Positions 10,101 to 18,089 of a stretch of DNA of 64,000 nt are shown here, in pieces. How positions within the stretch are numbered: position 1 is the first letter of the stretch; every line of letters starts with the position of its first letter. This DNA comes from UBA1672 sp050633505. GTDB lineage: Bacteria > Pseudomonadota > Alphaproteobacteria > Micavibrionales > Micavibrionaceae. A program made the translations under genes and the position numbers. Below the pieces are notes generated by a model that saw only the letters and a list, made by a program, of their open reading frames with translations, was not told the origin of the DNA and ran no database searches. Location: positions 22,544-86,543 of the forward strand of contig JBOEGQ010000003.1 of assembly GCA_050633505.1 (NCBI GenBank). Direction: 5' to 3'.

Positions 10101-11010
10101 GAGCCGCGGCCTTAACATAGGATTTCAGCAAAGGAGAATCCGGGTCGGCTATATCACTATTTGTGGCGGCAATAGTATTGCGCACGCGCTCTTCATGTTG
10201 TGTTCCTTCGAGGAGGGCGTTGAACGCAGGTTTTTTAAAATGCTGATGGAGGTCAGTACAGAACTCTTGCATTTCTTGTGTATCGAAATAGATGACATTG
10301 CCTTTTTGCATGTCTTCAACTGTATCTGTTCCTTTTACACGCTTTATCATTGCCCATATTTCATTTTTTAGGGCATTACCTTGTTTTGTGTGTGACTGAT
10401 TTTCGTTTTCCTGCGTCAAGGCAGAAGAAAGGAAAAAGCCGAATCCTTTATCCGGGTGGAAATGGCTGTACGGAATTGTGGCAGGTTCCAGCTTTAGATT
10501 GCCATCCGGTACTTTCAGTGTTTGCCCTTGAATATCGATTTCAGAGGTATTGCGCCACATATTTGCATGTGCAATCGCATTGTCTATAGAGGAGTGATCA
10601 CCATCATCTTCATGAATGTCTTCAAATCGTGGTAGAATTGCGGACCCTAAGGAAATGAAGCGGAAGACAGATAATGCCTTTTCCCGTTCGGGCTGACGCT
10701 CGGATTTTTTACCGCCATCGTCTTTAATCGCATTTTCTATCGCTGTCCTAACCGGTTGGTGTAGAAAAGATAGGTGGCGTTTAAGCGCGGAAATCCCCCC
10801 GGAGAAGTCTTGCCCTCCGTTGCCTTTGTCAAAGGACAAGTTATAACGCTGTGAACGTTTTTGCGTTGGATCAATCGTAATTGTCGCGCCGTATTTATTC
10901 GCCGTTTTAACCAGATTTTGGTCTACGACATAGTGCCCGTAAGACAATTTGTTTTGCACAGGTTCTTTATCCGCTGTCGGGTGCTGGCTATGTGCCGCAA
11001 AGGGGATCAT
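7177..11010 (-). CDS. Unrecognised 1277-residue membrane-associated protein
   Basis: This long protein matches no family I recognise. It has no signal peptide. It is mostly hydrophilic and helical, with charged stretches in the first 450 residues. Hydrophobic segments lie at about 490-512 (SFVVFSSFVLAYHYY), 1060-1085 and 1115-1140 (GMLGGAAIVTATALFL), so it probably sits in or against the inner membrane. Near residue 1220 is CIACGKC, a CxxCxxC cluster in an acidic tail. One such cluster could bind zinc or an Fe-S centre, but a second set of ligands is missing. It follows the exported protein gene at 11056-11841 by 45 bp on the same strand, so the two are probably co-transcribed. The stop lies 5 bp from the convergent usher stop. 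A structural or effector role is open. Confidence 0.75.
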   Translation of the reverse strand: MIPFAAHSQHPTADKEPVQNKLSYGHYVVDQNLVKTANKYGATITIDPTQKRSQRYNLSFDKGNGGQDFSGGISALKRHLSFLHQPVRTAIENAIKDDGGKKSERQPEREKALSVFRFISLGSAILPRFEDIHEDDGDHSSIDNAIAHANMWRNTSEIDIQGQTLKVPDGNLKLEPATIPYSHFHPDKGFGFFLSSALTQENENQSHTKQGNALKNEIWAMIKRVKGTDTVEDMQKGNVIYFDTQEMQEFCTDLHQHFKKPAFNALLEGTQHEERVRNTIAATNSDIADPDSPLLKSYVKAAALKDHAQDKLSQLKWAATSALTPILQHDVLEKRRKHYKVMERKETPLQDLQKDMNVLSDVITHYQGNDELSQMHIDAILANPDFIELISFEKELANVLQRAVKKMRNMSKDEKENAIESFAQLEEILGTSSTSKATLNRDQISEDRQAILDVVERSLGIGDDGIVRVAKDFVDNTIDFTMDIVKTPFKSVDSFVVFSSFVLAYHYYTQMGGDPQNVDIVAEAVQDATVTEDMDTQSIEDILAQLENDSFSLDDVPSTERYLDTDPFASVTSTDPTACKPHIHKIGPMTYQHCLNSGISGTSQTFANIEETLLQAVSNHYGLSTEETSEYFKGLAAGVTDSGTSIAKFNVLQSTAGHYPLIGSLGTNTLKYGPKESSKQVFGSFNDFFNSTWALAVDKPQIPLALIGTIALDEQVKTVINEFNAGNMQSANMAMDLLTQSAIILAESEKGFALPLTMATIAGIAPTQKLLQYKQLSTLKGVIGTNARAITDHLNETQNNTTPHYSSGDDVYQSALQAASLQEDIIQNLPEDVREIHYPRNPVSKLFDRAASAVHSLGSKAPKAKPEFHIAAHNLTPTIEALDHFDDAMNITMRHLGEEDSLYHTIVHNKVERFKDALLRFQNDELSLKEFKTHINKDLNSIMAAQSHIMGSSDIYSLVYNANISARRQRDLDHKGKIEHSTQGRVEQRDEYREQHVTKRSPDYLPMHERNTVTHATHDLMNFSEKAQETLKIGKSYIWGGAVKTAQSMHRGLDYAVPNKTKGLLGLGAAQIGLAALSTTNTGAELLNPIYQTAGYLQGVQMNVATFGLINAPDDIFVAHGMLGGAAIVTATALFLKHRMLIQPSYELTKEMIRDLDNNLVLKGMENKGMASSAYVKLKSLMDKDLAHRVEQAQRDLQMVDEKDAAHISITPDNIEEMSKICIACGKCEVPEDEFDRESPTHEVPIAFVFYQEKGNALPEDCELAEAEAKEGINEPS

Positions 11011-11055
11011 TATTTTATCTTTCCTGTAGAGGGATCTTCAGTACTTTGTTCAGGG

Positions 11056-11841
11056 CTACGGTTCGTTGCCTCTTAATGATTGAACTGTTCGATATATAAT
11101 TTCTTCATTTGCGTCATCCAGAGATGCTTTGCACACTCTGTTAACCTCATCATTCACTGTATCCCAGTCTACATTATGTGTACTGACCAAGGTTTTGCAT
11201 CCGGTTGTTATTTTGTTACCATTTGCATCTTCAAAATCACAGTTTGATATTTTAAGGAAGTGCGCCGCGATTTCACGCGTATCATGATGCCCTATGTAAT
11301 ACCCTTGTTCGCTTCCTTTTCTAAGCATATTTTGTTCTAAAGCTGTCGCGTTTGCATTGCCATTTATTTGCTCATGCAAAGGTGTCAGGGTGCGAAGTGT
11401 TGTTTTGATTGCAAGGGAAATGAATTTATCGCCTTCTTTCAATGTTGCGCTTTGTCCGTCATGTGTAATGGTCACATCACGATTGGCTTGTCTGGTTGAG
11501 GTGGTGATATAGTTGAGGTCACAATCAATTGGAAAGTTATATGTTTTGCCATTGTTATGACGGTATGTTCCGTAACCTTCGACACCTTCACCAAAAAGAT
11601 GTGTGATGTTATAACGGATATCTTCCAGTTTTTTAATGGCGGCATCTTGAATACGTTGACCATCTGCAACGCGACCACTATTTTCCAGTGCAAAGCCTTT
11701 GCGAAGAACGCTATTCGCCCCTGCAAGGGAGGTTGCTGCTTGAACAGGATCATTATAATCCTTTGCTTCGGCGGCAGTTGTTGATGCGAGAAGTGCGGAG
11801 ACAAGAAGCACTTTTTGTAGATTTAGACCCGATTCACTCAT
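11056..11841 (-). CDS. Unrecognised exported protein, operon partner of the 1277-residue protein
   Basis: This is a 261-residue protein with an N-terminal export signal (hydrophobic VLLVSALLASTTAAEA, cleavage before KDY). The mature part is hydrophilic with several cysteines (SNCDFED, TTGCKTL, RVCKAS, DCDLNY), consistent with disulphides in the periplasm. No family was recognised. It is the first gene of a probable two-gene unit reading toward 7177. It diverges from the gene at 11967 across 125 bp containing a Fur-box-like site. Co-regulation of all three is plausible but not shown. Confidence 0.75.
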   Translation of the reverse strand: MSESGLNLQKVLLVSALLASTTAAEAKDYNDPVQAATSLAGANSVLRKGFALENSGRVADGQRIQDAAIKKLEDIRYNITHLFGEGVEGYGTYRHNNGKTYNFPIDCDLNYITTSTRQANRDVTITHDGQSATLKEGDKFISLAIKTTLRTLTPLHEQINGNANATALEQNMLRKGSEQGYYIGHHDTREIAAHFLKISNCDFEDANGNKITTGCKTLVSTHNVDWDTVNDEVNRVCKASLDDANEEIIYRTVQSLRGNEP

Positions 11842-11903
11842 TATTTTTCTCTATGTTTTTTATTCATAATCACTGTTGGTGATAATCACTCGCAACTTAA
11901 CGC

Positions 11904-11937
11904 TTGACCTATCTGCATGTCAATGATAATTATTCTC
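11904..11937. promoter_or_regulatory. Fur-box-like site overlapping a plus-strand promoter candidate
   Basis: Positions 11919-11937 match the classical 19-bp Fur consensus at 15 of 19 positions by eye, with the core AATGATAAT intact. TTGACC at 11904-11909 would be a -35 element, with GATAAT at 11925-11930 as a close-spaced -10 inside the box. The site lies in the 125-bp divergent region, 30 bp before the ATG at 11967. Alphaproteobacteria may use Fur, Mur or other regulators on similar sites, so iron control is only suggested. Confidence 0.45.
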
Positions 11938-11966
11938 AAATAAAGAGTTTTTTACGGGGTTAGTTG

Positions 11967-12488
11967 ATGGCGGAAGCAGCTGCACATCATGGTCATTCAG
12001 ACAAAAAAATGCATAGTGGGGATTTAACGAAGAAATTCGGTTCCGTTGCTATGAAGACGGCAGGAGTCGCTGTAAAGGCGGTTGCGCTTTATACTGGTTT
12101 TATCTTTGTTGATGGCTTTTTTGATTTTGGTTTGATCCATAGTGAAGGGTGGGCTGAATCGGGCCTTGGGGCGTTGAGTAAGGAGTTTCTGTCTCCTGTG
12201 ACGGCCTCTTTGCCGGAGTTCGTATCCGAAGGTTTCGGGGCAGAGATGCTTACAATGTTGAAAACGACTTTGAAGTCTATACATAGAGCCTTTGGCGTTA
12301 CCGATACATTCATTGATAAACCATCTGTTACGCAAAGCAGCGATGCAGATACATATGGTGGTTCTTTATCTGGTTTTTCAGATTCTATGGACGATCAACA
12401 ATTTAGCTCTGCCGGAGATACATTAGATGTCTTGTCAGGCGATGGTTCCGGTGCTGATGCTGTTTTAGACGCGTTGGAGAACCTCTGA
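11967..12488 (+). CDS. Unrecognised 173-residue protein divergent from the exported pair
   Basis: The protein begins with a His-rich head (AAAHHGHSDKKMH). A weakly hydrophobic segment follows at about residues 30-52 (VAVKAVALYTGFIFVDGFF). The C-terminal third is acidic and Ser/Gly/Asp-rich and ends in LDALENL. It has no cleavable signal peptide, and one membrane pass is possible. The ATG at 11967 is preferred to a TTG three bases earlier, although the Shine-Dalgarno match is weak. No family was recognised. The shared, possibly Fur-controlled upstream region links it to the genes at 7177-11841. The composition is ordinary for the window. Confidence 0.65.
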   Translation: MAEAAAHHGHSDKKMHSGDLTKKFGSVAMKTAGVAVKAVALYTGFIFVDGFFDFGLIHSEGWAESGLGALSKEFLSPVTASLPEFVSEGFGAEMLTMLKTTLKSIHRAFGVTDTFIDKPSVTQSSDADTYGGSLSGFSDSMDDQQFSSAGDTLDVLSGDGSGADAVLDALENL

Positions 12489-12575
12489 CTTTGCCAGTCG
12501 TTTTCCATTTATTACGTCACAATGAAGTAGATGTTGAGTCTCTGGCCTCTTCTTTAGGTGCTGAATAAGCGTTAT

Positions 12576-13505
12576 TCATAAGGGGCGTGAGAGGATATCT
12601 TTTATCCAAATACACATGGGATCTAAATGGTTGCGTTCATGCCAGTAGAGATAGAAATTGAATGCTCGCAGGTTCAGTTCTTTCGGTGGTTCTTTTAGTG
12701 ATATTTTGTGATGTAAGGCAAGCTTTTTTGCAATGTTTTTAGGCATGGTGAAGATGATGTCGCTCTGTTCACAGAAATATGGGATTGATGCGAAATTGGG
12801 AAGAGTAATCACGATGTTTCGTTTTTTCTTTATTTTCGAAAGTGTCAAATCAATCTCACCGATTTCATTGCCATGCTCTGTAATAGAGACAATGCCGTGT
12901 GCGCTATCTAGATAATCCTCTATTGTGATATTTTTTTCTGAAAGCTTGCTTTGCTGCCCTATTATACAAACGTGTTTTTCTCGTGATAGGCATAGTGATT
13001 TTATTTGCGTTGGAGATGTATCAGGCTCTTTTGCGGACATTGTGAAATGCACATCACCTTTTAGAAGTAAGTCAAAATGGTCTCTGGGTTGGCTTTGTAT
13101 ATTGAGTCTCATATGCGGTGCTTTATCTCTCATATGTGCATTTAATGCCGGCAGAAAAAGTACAGCTTCCAAATCTGGGCAAAAAAAGCGCACGGCTTCT
13201 GTAGATGTTGCCGGATCAAAGGCCGGTTCGGATAGAATTTTTCGTATATCGTCCAGTGTGCTTTGTAGTTGGGGATATATTTCTAGCATACGGGAGCTAA
13301 GATCATATCCGTGCCCTGTTTTCACCAAAATAGGGTCTTTAAACGTGTGGCGAAGGCGCTGTAATGCCCTGCTAACGGCGGGTTGGCTCATGTTGAGTTG
13401 TTCCGCAGTGTGAGTGACATGGCGCGTTTCTAACAGCTTTTGCAGCACAATCAGCAGGTTGAGATCAACAGTTTTTAAATTCACTTCATGCATGATGAAT
13501 ATCAT
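12576..13505 (-). CDS. LysR-family transcriptional regulator
   Basis: This is a 309-residue protein of normal LysR length. The N-terminal winged helix-turn-helix is clear: LNLLIVLQKLLETRHVTHTAEQL followed across the turn by MSQPAVSRALQRLR. The remainder matches the two-lobed periplasmic-binding-like effector domain. Start codons at 13505 and 13493 (MHEVNLKTVDL) are both possible and neither has a clear ribosome binding site; the shorter one matches usual LysR N-termini. It is transcribed away from the YceI and hydrolase genes, the classic arrangement for a LysR regulator of the adjacent divergent operon. The effector is unknown. Confidence 0.93.
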   Translation of the reverse strand: MIFIMHEVNLKTVDLNLLIVLQKLLETRHVTHTAEQLNMSQPAVSRALQRLRHTFKDPILVKTGHGYDLSSRMLEIYPQLQSTLDDIRKILSEPAFDPATSTEAVRFFCPDLEAVLFLPALNAHMRDKAPHMRLNIQSQPRDHFDLLLKGDVHFTMSAKEPDTSPTQIKSLCLSREKHVCIIGQQSKLSEKNITIEDYLDSAHGIVSITEHGNEIGEIDLTLSKIKKKRNIVITLPNFASIPYFCEQSDIIFTMPKNIAKKLALHHKISLKEPPKELNLRAFNFYLYWHERNHLDPMCIWIKDILSRPL

Positions 13506-13522
13506 ATATATGCATTATATGG

Positions 13523-13543
13523 ATGTAAAGTGCAGTGCTACAT
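13523..13543. promoter_or_regulatory. LysR-type operator candidate (ATGTA-N11-TACAT)
   Basis: A perfect 5-bp inverted repeat with an 11-bp centre contains the T-N11-A core expected of LysR binding sites. It lies between the divergent LysR and YceI genes, 38 bp before the YceI ATG and 18 bp from the LysR start. Confidence 0.6.
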
Positions 13544-13580
13544 TTAAGGGATCATAGTAAAAAAACAGGATATTAGAATT

Positions 13581-14213
13581 ATGAAACGAAGTTTATCGAA
13601 GTTTTTAGCCTTTGCCGTTTTGGGGACAGCTATCGTACCAACAGCATCTTTTGCGCTTGATCCGTATAATGAGATGCCGGCAGGAGCTTATGAGATTGAT
13701 AAAACGCATGCATCTCTGGTGTGGAAAGTTGATCATTTGGGATTAAGCGATTATGTCGCCCGTTTTACTAATATTGATGCGACACTTGATTTTGACCCAT
13801 CTGCCCCGGAAAAGAGCACAATATCGGTGCGTATTGATCCGAACTCTCTTCGTACTGATTATCCGTACCCTGAAGAAGAAGATTTTGATGAAAAGCTGTC
13901 TCAGGGGAAAGACTGGATGAATTCGGGCGAATTTCCTGTGATTTTATTTGAATCACGATCGGTTGAACGTACAGGCGATAAAACAGGTGTGATGATCGGT
14001 GATCTAACATTCTTGGGGATGACGAAATCTGTGAGCCTTGATGTTGAGTTTAATGGTGCGTTTCTGAAAAAGCCTTTCTCAGGAACTCCGATTTTAGGTT
14101 TTTCTGCAACAGGGAAAATTAAACGTTCGGAATTTGGTATGGGAGCATATATCCCCAATATCGGAGATGAAGTCACAATTGAAATAGAGGCTGAGTTTAA
14201 TAAAGCTCAATAA
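13581..14213 (+). CDS. YceI-family periplasmic protein
   Basis: This is a 210-residue protein with a signal peptide cleaved after ASFA. The YceI pattern is clear: YEIDKTHASLVWKVDHLG near the start, LDFDP, a central DWMNSGEFPVILFESRS, then LTFLGMTKSVSLDVEFNG and FSATGKIKRSEFGMG. YceI proteins form a lipocalin-like barrel that binds polyprenyl or quinone-like lipids; some members respond to acid or alkaline stress. The stop overlaps the upstream candidate start of the hydrolase gene, so the two are translationally linked. The divergent LysR gene is the likely regulator. Confidence 0.95.
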   Translation: MKRSLSKFLAFAVLGTAIVPTASFALDPYNEMPAGAYEIDKTHASLVWKVDHLGLSDYVARFTNIDATLDFDPSAPEKSTISVRIDPNSLRTDYPYPEEEDFDEKLSQGKDWMNSGEFPVILFESRSVERTGDKTGVMIGDLTFLGMTKSVSLDVEFNGAFLKKPFSGTPILGFSATGKIKRSEFGMGAYIPNIGDEVTIEIEAEFNKAQ

Positions 14214-14227
14214 TGGCGAAGGAAAAA

Positions 14228-15319
14228 ATGATGAAAATGAAATTAAGCTTGCTTGCTTGTGTGGCTGTATTCATGGCACTTCCCATTAATGCATCTGCTG
14301 GTGATGGGCATGAACACGACCATGATCGACCTTATAATTATATGCCTGAAGGGGGGTATAAATCGACAACAGGATCGCAATATGTTGAGGCCTCTGCGAA
14401 AACCATTCTTGGTGAGAATGAAAAAGTTGCAGGTTTATTTGATGCGGCGGTCAAGGATCAAACCCTTATACAGCGTTTAACAGAGCGTAGCTATTGGATC
14501 TTTACAGGGAATTATAATACAACATTCTATGTGGGCGATAATGGGGTGTTGTTGTTGGATCCGTTGGATGCTGGTAACGCTCCCAAGGTGCTGAAAGCCA
14601 TTGTTTCTGTGACGGATAAGCCGGTTCACGCGGTTGTTTATTCTCATAACCATGCCGATCATATTGATGGGATTAATGTGTTTGTAGAATATGCAAAAAA
14701 GCAAGGGCATACGCTTGATATCATCGCGACGGATAAAACCGTGGCAAAGCAGAAATTCCTAAAATCGTCGTTGCCTATGCCAACTAAAATACTTCCATTC
14801 TTAGGCGGGAACATACAATTTGAGGGGCAGACGCTTCGGGTACATGGCTTTGAGCATGCCGCCCATACGGATGATAGTGCAATGTGGATTTTGGAGGAGG
14901 AGGGCATCCTTCATATTCCTGACTATGTGAACCCTGACCAAATGCCGTTTTTGGAATTTGGCGGATCTGAAAACTATGTTTATTATCGTCATAATCTGGA
15001 TGCCATTGCGAATGCACAATGGACAATATTTTCAAGTGGACATGGTAATGTCGGACGTAAGGCGGATATTGCCTTTATGCAGGAGTATTTGAATGATCTG
15101 GAACATGCGGCCAAACAGGCATCTTCTAAGGTGAATTGGGATAAGCTTTTTGCGGCGCAACCAAATAACCATGAGGCTCTCATGCATTCTTATAAAGTTG
15201 AGCAGGCGCGTATTGGAACGAACATTTTACGTGCTAAATATGGATCATATTATGGATTCGAGGCATCTGTTCCATATCAGGTTGGTATGGCTGCCGGTGC
15301 AATGGCGAGCTATAAATAA
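14228..15319 (+). CDS. Exported metallo-beta-lactamase-fold hydrolase
   Basis: This enzyme of about 363 residues has a signal peptide (LSLLACVAVFMALPINASA). A His/Asp-rich patch (GDGHEHDHD) follows, probably a metal-binding or metal-loading segment. The fold's metal ligands are present: SHNHADHIDG (HxHxDH), a later His in HAAHTDDSAM, an Asp in HIPDYVNPD, and a His in SSGHGN. A start at 14213 overlapping the YceI stop is possible. ATG 14228 has AAGGA six bases upstream and gives a proper signal peptide, so it is preferred. The substrate is unknown. The pairing with YceI under one LysR regulator suggests a small-molecule or lipid stress function. It lacks features that would mark it as a true beta-lactamase. 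Confidence 0.88.
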   Translation: MMKMKLSLLACVAVFMALPINASAGDGHEHDHDRPYNYMPEGGYKSTTGSQYVEASAKTILGENEKVAGLFDAAVKDQTLIQRLTERSYWIFTGNYNTTFYVGDNGVLLLDPLDAGNAPKVLKAIVSVTDKPVHAVVYSHNHADHIDGINVFVEYAKKQGHTLDIIATDKTVAKQKFLKSSLPMPTKILPFLGGNIQFEGQTLRVHGFEHAAHTDDSAMWILEEEGILHIPDYVNPDQMPFLEFGGSENYVYYRHNLDAIANAQWTIFSSGHGNVGRKADIAFMQEYLNDLEHAAKQASSKVNWDKLFAAQPNNHEALMHSYKVEQARIGTNILRAKYGSYYGFEASVPYQVGMAAGAMASYK

Positions 15320-15338
15320 GACTAAATATTTTTAAAAG

Positions 15339-15379
15339 CAGGCATGATCGAAGGAGACTTTGATCTGTCTGTTTTTTTT
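15339..15379 (+). terminator. Probable terminator after the hydrolase gene
   Basis: An imperfect stem (CAGGCA-TGATCGAAG pairing with CTTTGATC-TGTCTG, with G-U pairs) is followed by eight T. It lies 20 bp past the stop. Confidence 0.6.
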
Positions 15380-15725
15380 ATGTAGTGGTAGACATAAACA
15401 GAGAGTTCTCGATCCAAATCATGGATGTACACTAGCTTGGTGGGGTGTTTTAATGGGTGTGCCACTGGATGATGGGCTTGAACTGTGACCAGCATATGAT
15501 AACGAAGTTTTAACTTGGTTTGGAAGAACGTAACTAAAAGTTACTTATCAAATATTTGTTCTAAGAAAAATTATGAATGTCCGCGTAATGGTCGGGAGTA
15601 GAAATAATATCTAGTCTGTTTACTGGGTGAACCTATTTTCATCTGCACATAATCTGCACATAAATTCCTGAGACTTTCCATTTAGCGGTCATATGCTCTG
15701 CACTTCCTTAGTTCATAAAGGAAGT
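15380..15725. other. Regulatory intergenic region before the DUF4173 operon
   Basis: These 346 bases carry no convincing gene. Their second half holds the tandem 11-bp repeats listed separately. The first half shows nothing I can name. Confidence 0.5.
15641..15703 (+). repeat. Phased TCTGCAC repeats, response-regulator binding site candidate
   Basis: ATCTGCACATA occurs twice back to back (15641-15651 and 15652-15662), giving an 11-bp period, about one helical turn. A third TCTGCAC lies at 15697-15703, exactly 44 bp (four periods) after the second. OmpR/PhoB-type regulators bind tandem direct repeats with this period. The operon 23 bp downstream encodes such a regulator, so autoregulation is a natural inference. 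Confidence 0.6.
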
Positions 15726-15902
15726 ATGAAAAACACAAACAACATCGTCGATTTGAGAACAAGGAAGCCGCTACATCCAATTTTGGAACAGGCTCTTTTC
15801 GTTGTGCCCAGAAGTGTGCAGCGGGATGCGTGGTGGTTAGTGGACAACCATTCACATCAGAACAAAACATCTTCATGCAAAGGGATTAATAATGAAGCAT
15901 AA
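15726..15902 (+). CDS. 58-residue protein, first gene of the sensory operon
   Basis: This short gene has a strong ribosome binding site (AAAGGAAG, one base before the ATG spacing region). Its stop overlaps the DUF4173 gene start by 11 bp, the usual sign of translational coupling. The product begins MKNTNNIVDLRTRKPLHP and contains two adjacent Trp. It has neither signal peptide nor membrane span. No family was recognised. It could be a small regulator of the membrane protein or kinase, or a leader whose translation opens the next gene. Confidence 0.6.
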   Translation: MKNTNNIVDLRTRKPLHPILEQALFVVPRSVQRDAWWLVDNHSHQNKTSSCKGINNEA

Positions 15903-17397
15903 ACACTTAAACTATATTTTATCGCCAGCCGGCATGTCTACCAAGGCAAAAGCTCTTTCGGCATTTTCTTTGGTCATATTAGCAGACTTCTTATTTTACG
16001 GTCATGCCATGGGGTGGACTGTTGGTTTATTTGGGATTGTACTGGTTGCCACATTTGCACTTCACAATATGGCATTTCTTAAATCTCGTATGGGGGTGGT
16101 CATAATTTCTCTTACGCTTGGGCAATGTATTCTACAAATAGAAAAACAAAGCTTATTATCATTTTCACTTATGGCGCTAGGGCTAATCAGTCTATCATTG
16201 ATGAAACGAAATGACTGGAAGAGCGATGCGCTTACATGGGTAAAGTTATGCATTTCATTTTGTTTACGTTTTATGCGGCCATTGAACAAATTTGCTATGG
16301 CTTATCAACGTATTCTGAGCCAATATACAACATCGAGCGTAATCCTAACTGCCATACGTGGTTGGTTTTTACCTCTCACTTTCTCTCTGATGTTTCTCTA
16401 TTTGTTTTCAAATGCCAATCCAATTATGGGGGGCTGGTTTGATGGCATTGATTTATTCTGGCTCTTCTCAGGTTTATCAGCATGGCGCGTTGCGTTCTGG
16501 CTCATAATGGCGGCAATAACATTCGCAATCATTAGGCCAAGACTTAAGTCGCGAGTAAAACGTGTTAAGTCTCCTGTTTATTATAAAAAAGAGAAAAGCA
16601 TGGGGTTTACGGAATGGGCATTTTCAAAGGACGCTGTCTTCCGTTCTCTCATCATCTTTAATCTAATGTTTGCATTTCAAACAGTAATGGACATGAATTA
16701 CTTATGGGCTGGTAGTGATTTACCAGAAGGTATTTCATATGCAAAATATGCCCATAAAGGGGCGTACCCTTTAATTGTTACCGCTTTATTGGCGGGGTTG
16801 TTTGTACTTATTACACAAGGTTCAAAAAAAGAAGTCTCTAAATCAAGATCTATTATTCAACTTATGTACCTCTGGATTGCTCAGAATGTATTACTCGTAT
16901 TTTCTTCGATCTACCGTACATCCATATATGTTGAGGTTTATGCATTAACGTATTGGCGTGTGGCTGCTTTTATTTGGATGGGGCTTGTTGCCTTTGGGTT
17001 AATTTGGATTGTCGTGCGCGGGTTTATGGGCAAGTCAAATGCTTGGTTGATTAACGCAAATGTAATTACGTTGTTAACCGTTTTATATGTTACGAGCTTT
17101 GTGAATATTGGTGGTATAATTGCACATTATAACATAGAGCATTCACGCGAAGTGTCAGGCAAAGGTGTTAATCTGGATACGCGTTATCTGGAAAGAATTG
17201 GATATACTTCAATTCCTTACTTAATTGAGTTTTCGAAAGAGCATAAGATTCATGACCGTATCTTGTATATGGAAGGTGAAGAAGAAAAATACGATACTAT
17301 TACAGAAATGAAACTTGACTTAATGAGAGACATGGACGATTGGAGACGTTGGACGTATAGTGAATACCGCCTGATAAAGACGATTGAAAGCAAGTAA
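15892..17397 (+). CDS. DUF4173/DUF4153-type polytopic membrane protein
   Basis: This is a 501-residue protein with about ten to twelve membrane spans, for example SLVILADFLFYGHAMGWTVG and LIVTALLAGLFVLI. Typical family features are a central TVMDMNYLWAG segment and a C-terminal soluble tail after the last span with NLDTRYLERIGYTSIPYLIEF. Family members often sit next to a response regulator and kinase gene, as here. AAAGGGAT precedes the ATG. The response regulator starts 2 bp after the stop. The function is not known; a membrane sensor or the output target of the kinase pair are both possible. Confidence 0.8.
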   Translation: MKHKHLNYILSPAGMSTKAKALSAFSLVILADFLFYGHAMGWTVGLFGIVLVATFALHNMAFLKSRMGVVIISLTLGQCILQIEKQSLLSFSLMALGLISLSLMKRNDWKSDALTWVKLCISFCLRFMRPLNKFAMAYQRILSQYTTSSVILTAIRGWFLPLTFSLMFLYLFSNANPIMGGWFDGIDLFWLFSGLSAWRVAFWLIMAAITFAIIRPRLKSRVKRVKSPVYYKKEKSMGFTEWAFSKDAVFRSLIIFNLMFAFQTVMDMNYLWAGSDLPEGISYAKYAHKGAYPLIVTALLAGLFVLITQGSKKEVSKSRSIIQLMYLWIAQNVLLVFSSIYRTSIYVEVYALTYWRVAAFIWMGLVAFGLIWIVVRGFMGKSNAWLINANVITLLTVLYVTSFVNIGGIIAHYNIEHSREVSGKGVNLDTRYLERIGYTSIPYLIEFSKEHKIHDRILYMEGEEEKYDTITEMKLDLMRDMDDWRRWTYSEYRLIKTIESK

Positions 17398-17399
17398 AA

Positions 17400-18089
17400 A
17401 TGAGCAAAACTATTCTAGTGGTTGATGATGACCCGCATATCAGAGAAGTCGTTACATTTGCTCTTGAAAAGGCTGGTATGGGATTTGTTGAAGCATCAAA
17501 CGGTCAAGACGGTCTGTCTGAATTTAACCGGCAGAAAACAGATATGATTATCTTAGATATCAATATGCCTGAGATGGATGGTTTAGATGTATGTAAGGAA
17601 GTGCGAAAAACATCTGATGTGCCCATTCTGTTCTTATCATCCAGAGATGATGAAATAGATCGTGTTTTAGGGCTTGAATTAGGAGCAGATGATTATCTAA
17701 CAAAACCATTTAGCCCGCGTGAACTGATTGCGCGCGTAAAAGCCATATTAAAGCGTTCATACCCACCGGCAGAGAAACAAGCGGATACAAGTGAAGTTTG
17801 TACGGTAGGGAGCCTGGTAATAGAACCTGAAAAACATAAGGTATACTGGGACAAAAAAGAGATTTTCTTAACAGCGACAGAGTTTTCAATATTGCATGGA
17901 ATGATACAGCATCCTGAGCGTGTTTTCGATAGAGATCAGATTATGTCTATGGCGTATGATATGAACATTAATGTTAGTGATCGAACAATAGACAGTCATA
18001 TAAGACATATGCGCCAAAAGCTTTCAGAAGTTGACTGTGATCATATTATTCAAACGGTTCATGGCGTAGGGTACAGATTAACGCCATGA
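17400..18089 (+). CDS. OmpR-family response regulator
   Basis: This is a 229-residue protein. Residues 1-120 form a receiver domain: acidic pair VVDDDPH, phospho-acceptor Asp in MIILDINMPEMDG, switch Ser in ILFLSSRDD, and conserved Lys in DYLTKPFSPREL. Residues about 135-229 form the winged-helix DNA-binding domain ending DRTIDSHIRHMRQKL and VHGVGYRLTP. It is the middle gene of a coupled unit, sharing ATGA with the kinase start. The phased repeats at 15641-15703 are the likely binding site in the same operon. Confidence 0.97.
   Translation: MSKTILVVDDDPHIREVVTFALEKAGMGFVEASNGQDGLSEFNRQKTDMIILDINMPEMDGLDVCKEVRKTSDVPILFLSSRDDEIDRVLGLELGADDYLTKPFSPRELIARVKAILKRSYPPAEKQADTSEVCTVGSLVIEPEKHKVYWDKKEIFLTATEFSILHGMIQHPERVFDRDQIMSMAYDMNINVSDRTIDSHIRHMRQKLSEVDCDHIIQTVHGVGYRLTP

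Noticed and set aside
14228..15319. True beta-lactamase
   Set aside because: The fold is shared by many hydrolases; long N-terminal His patch, gene context with YceI and lack of class-specific residues argue against an antibiotic-degrading enzyme.
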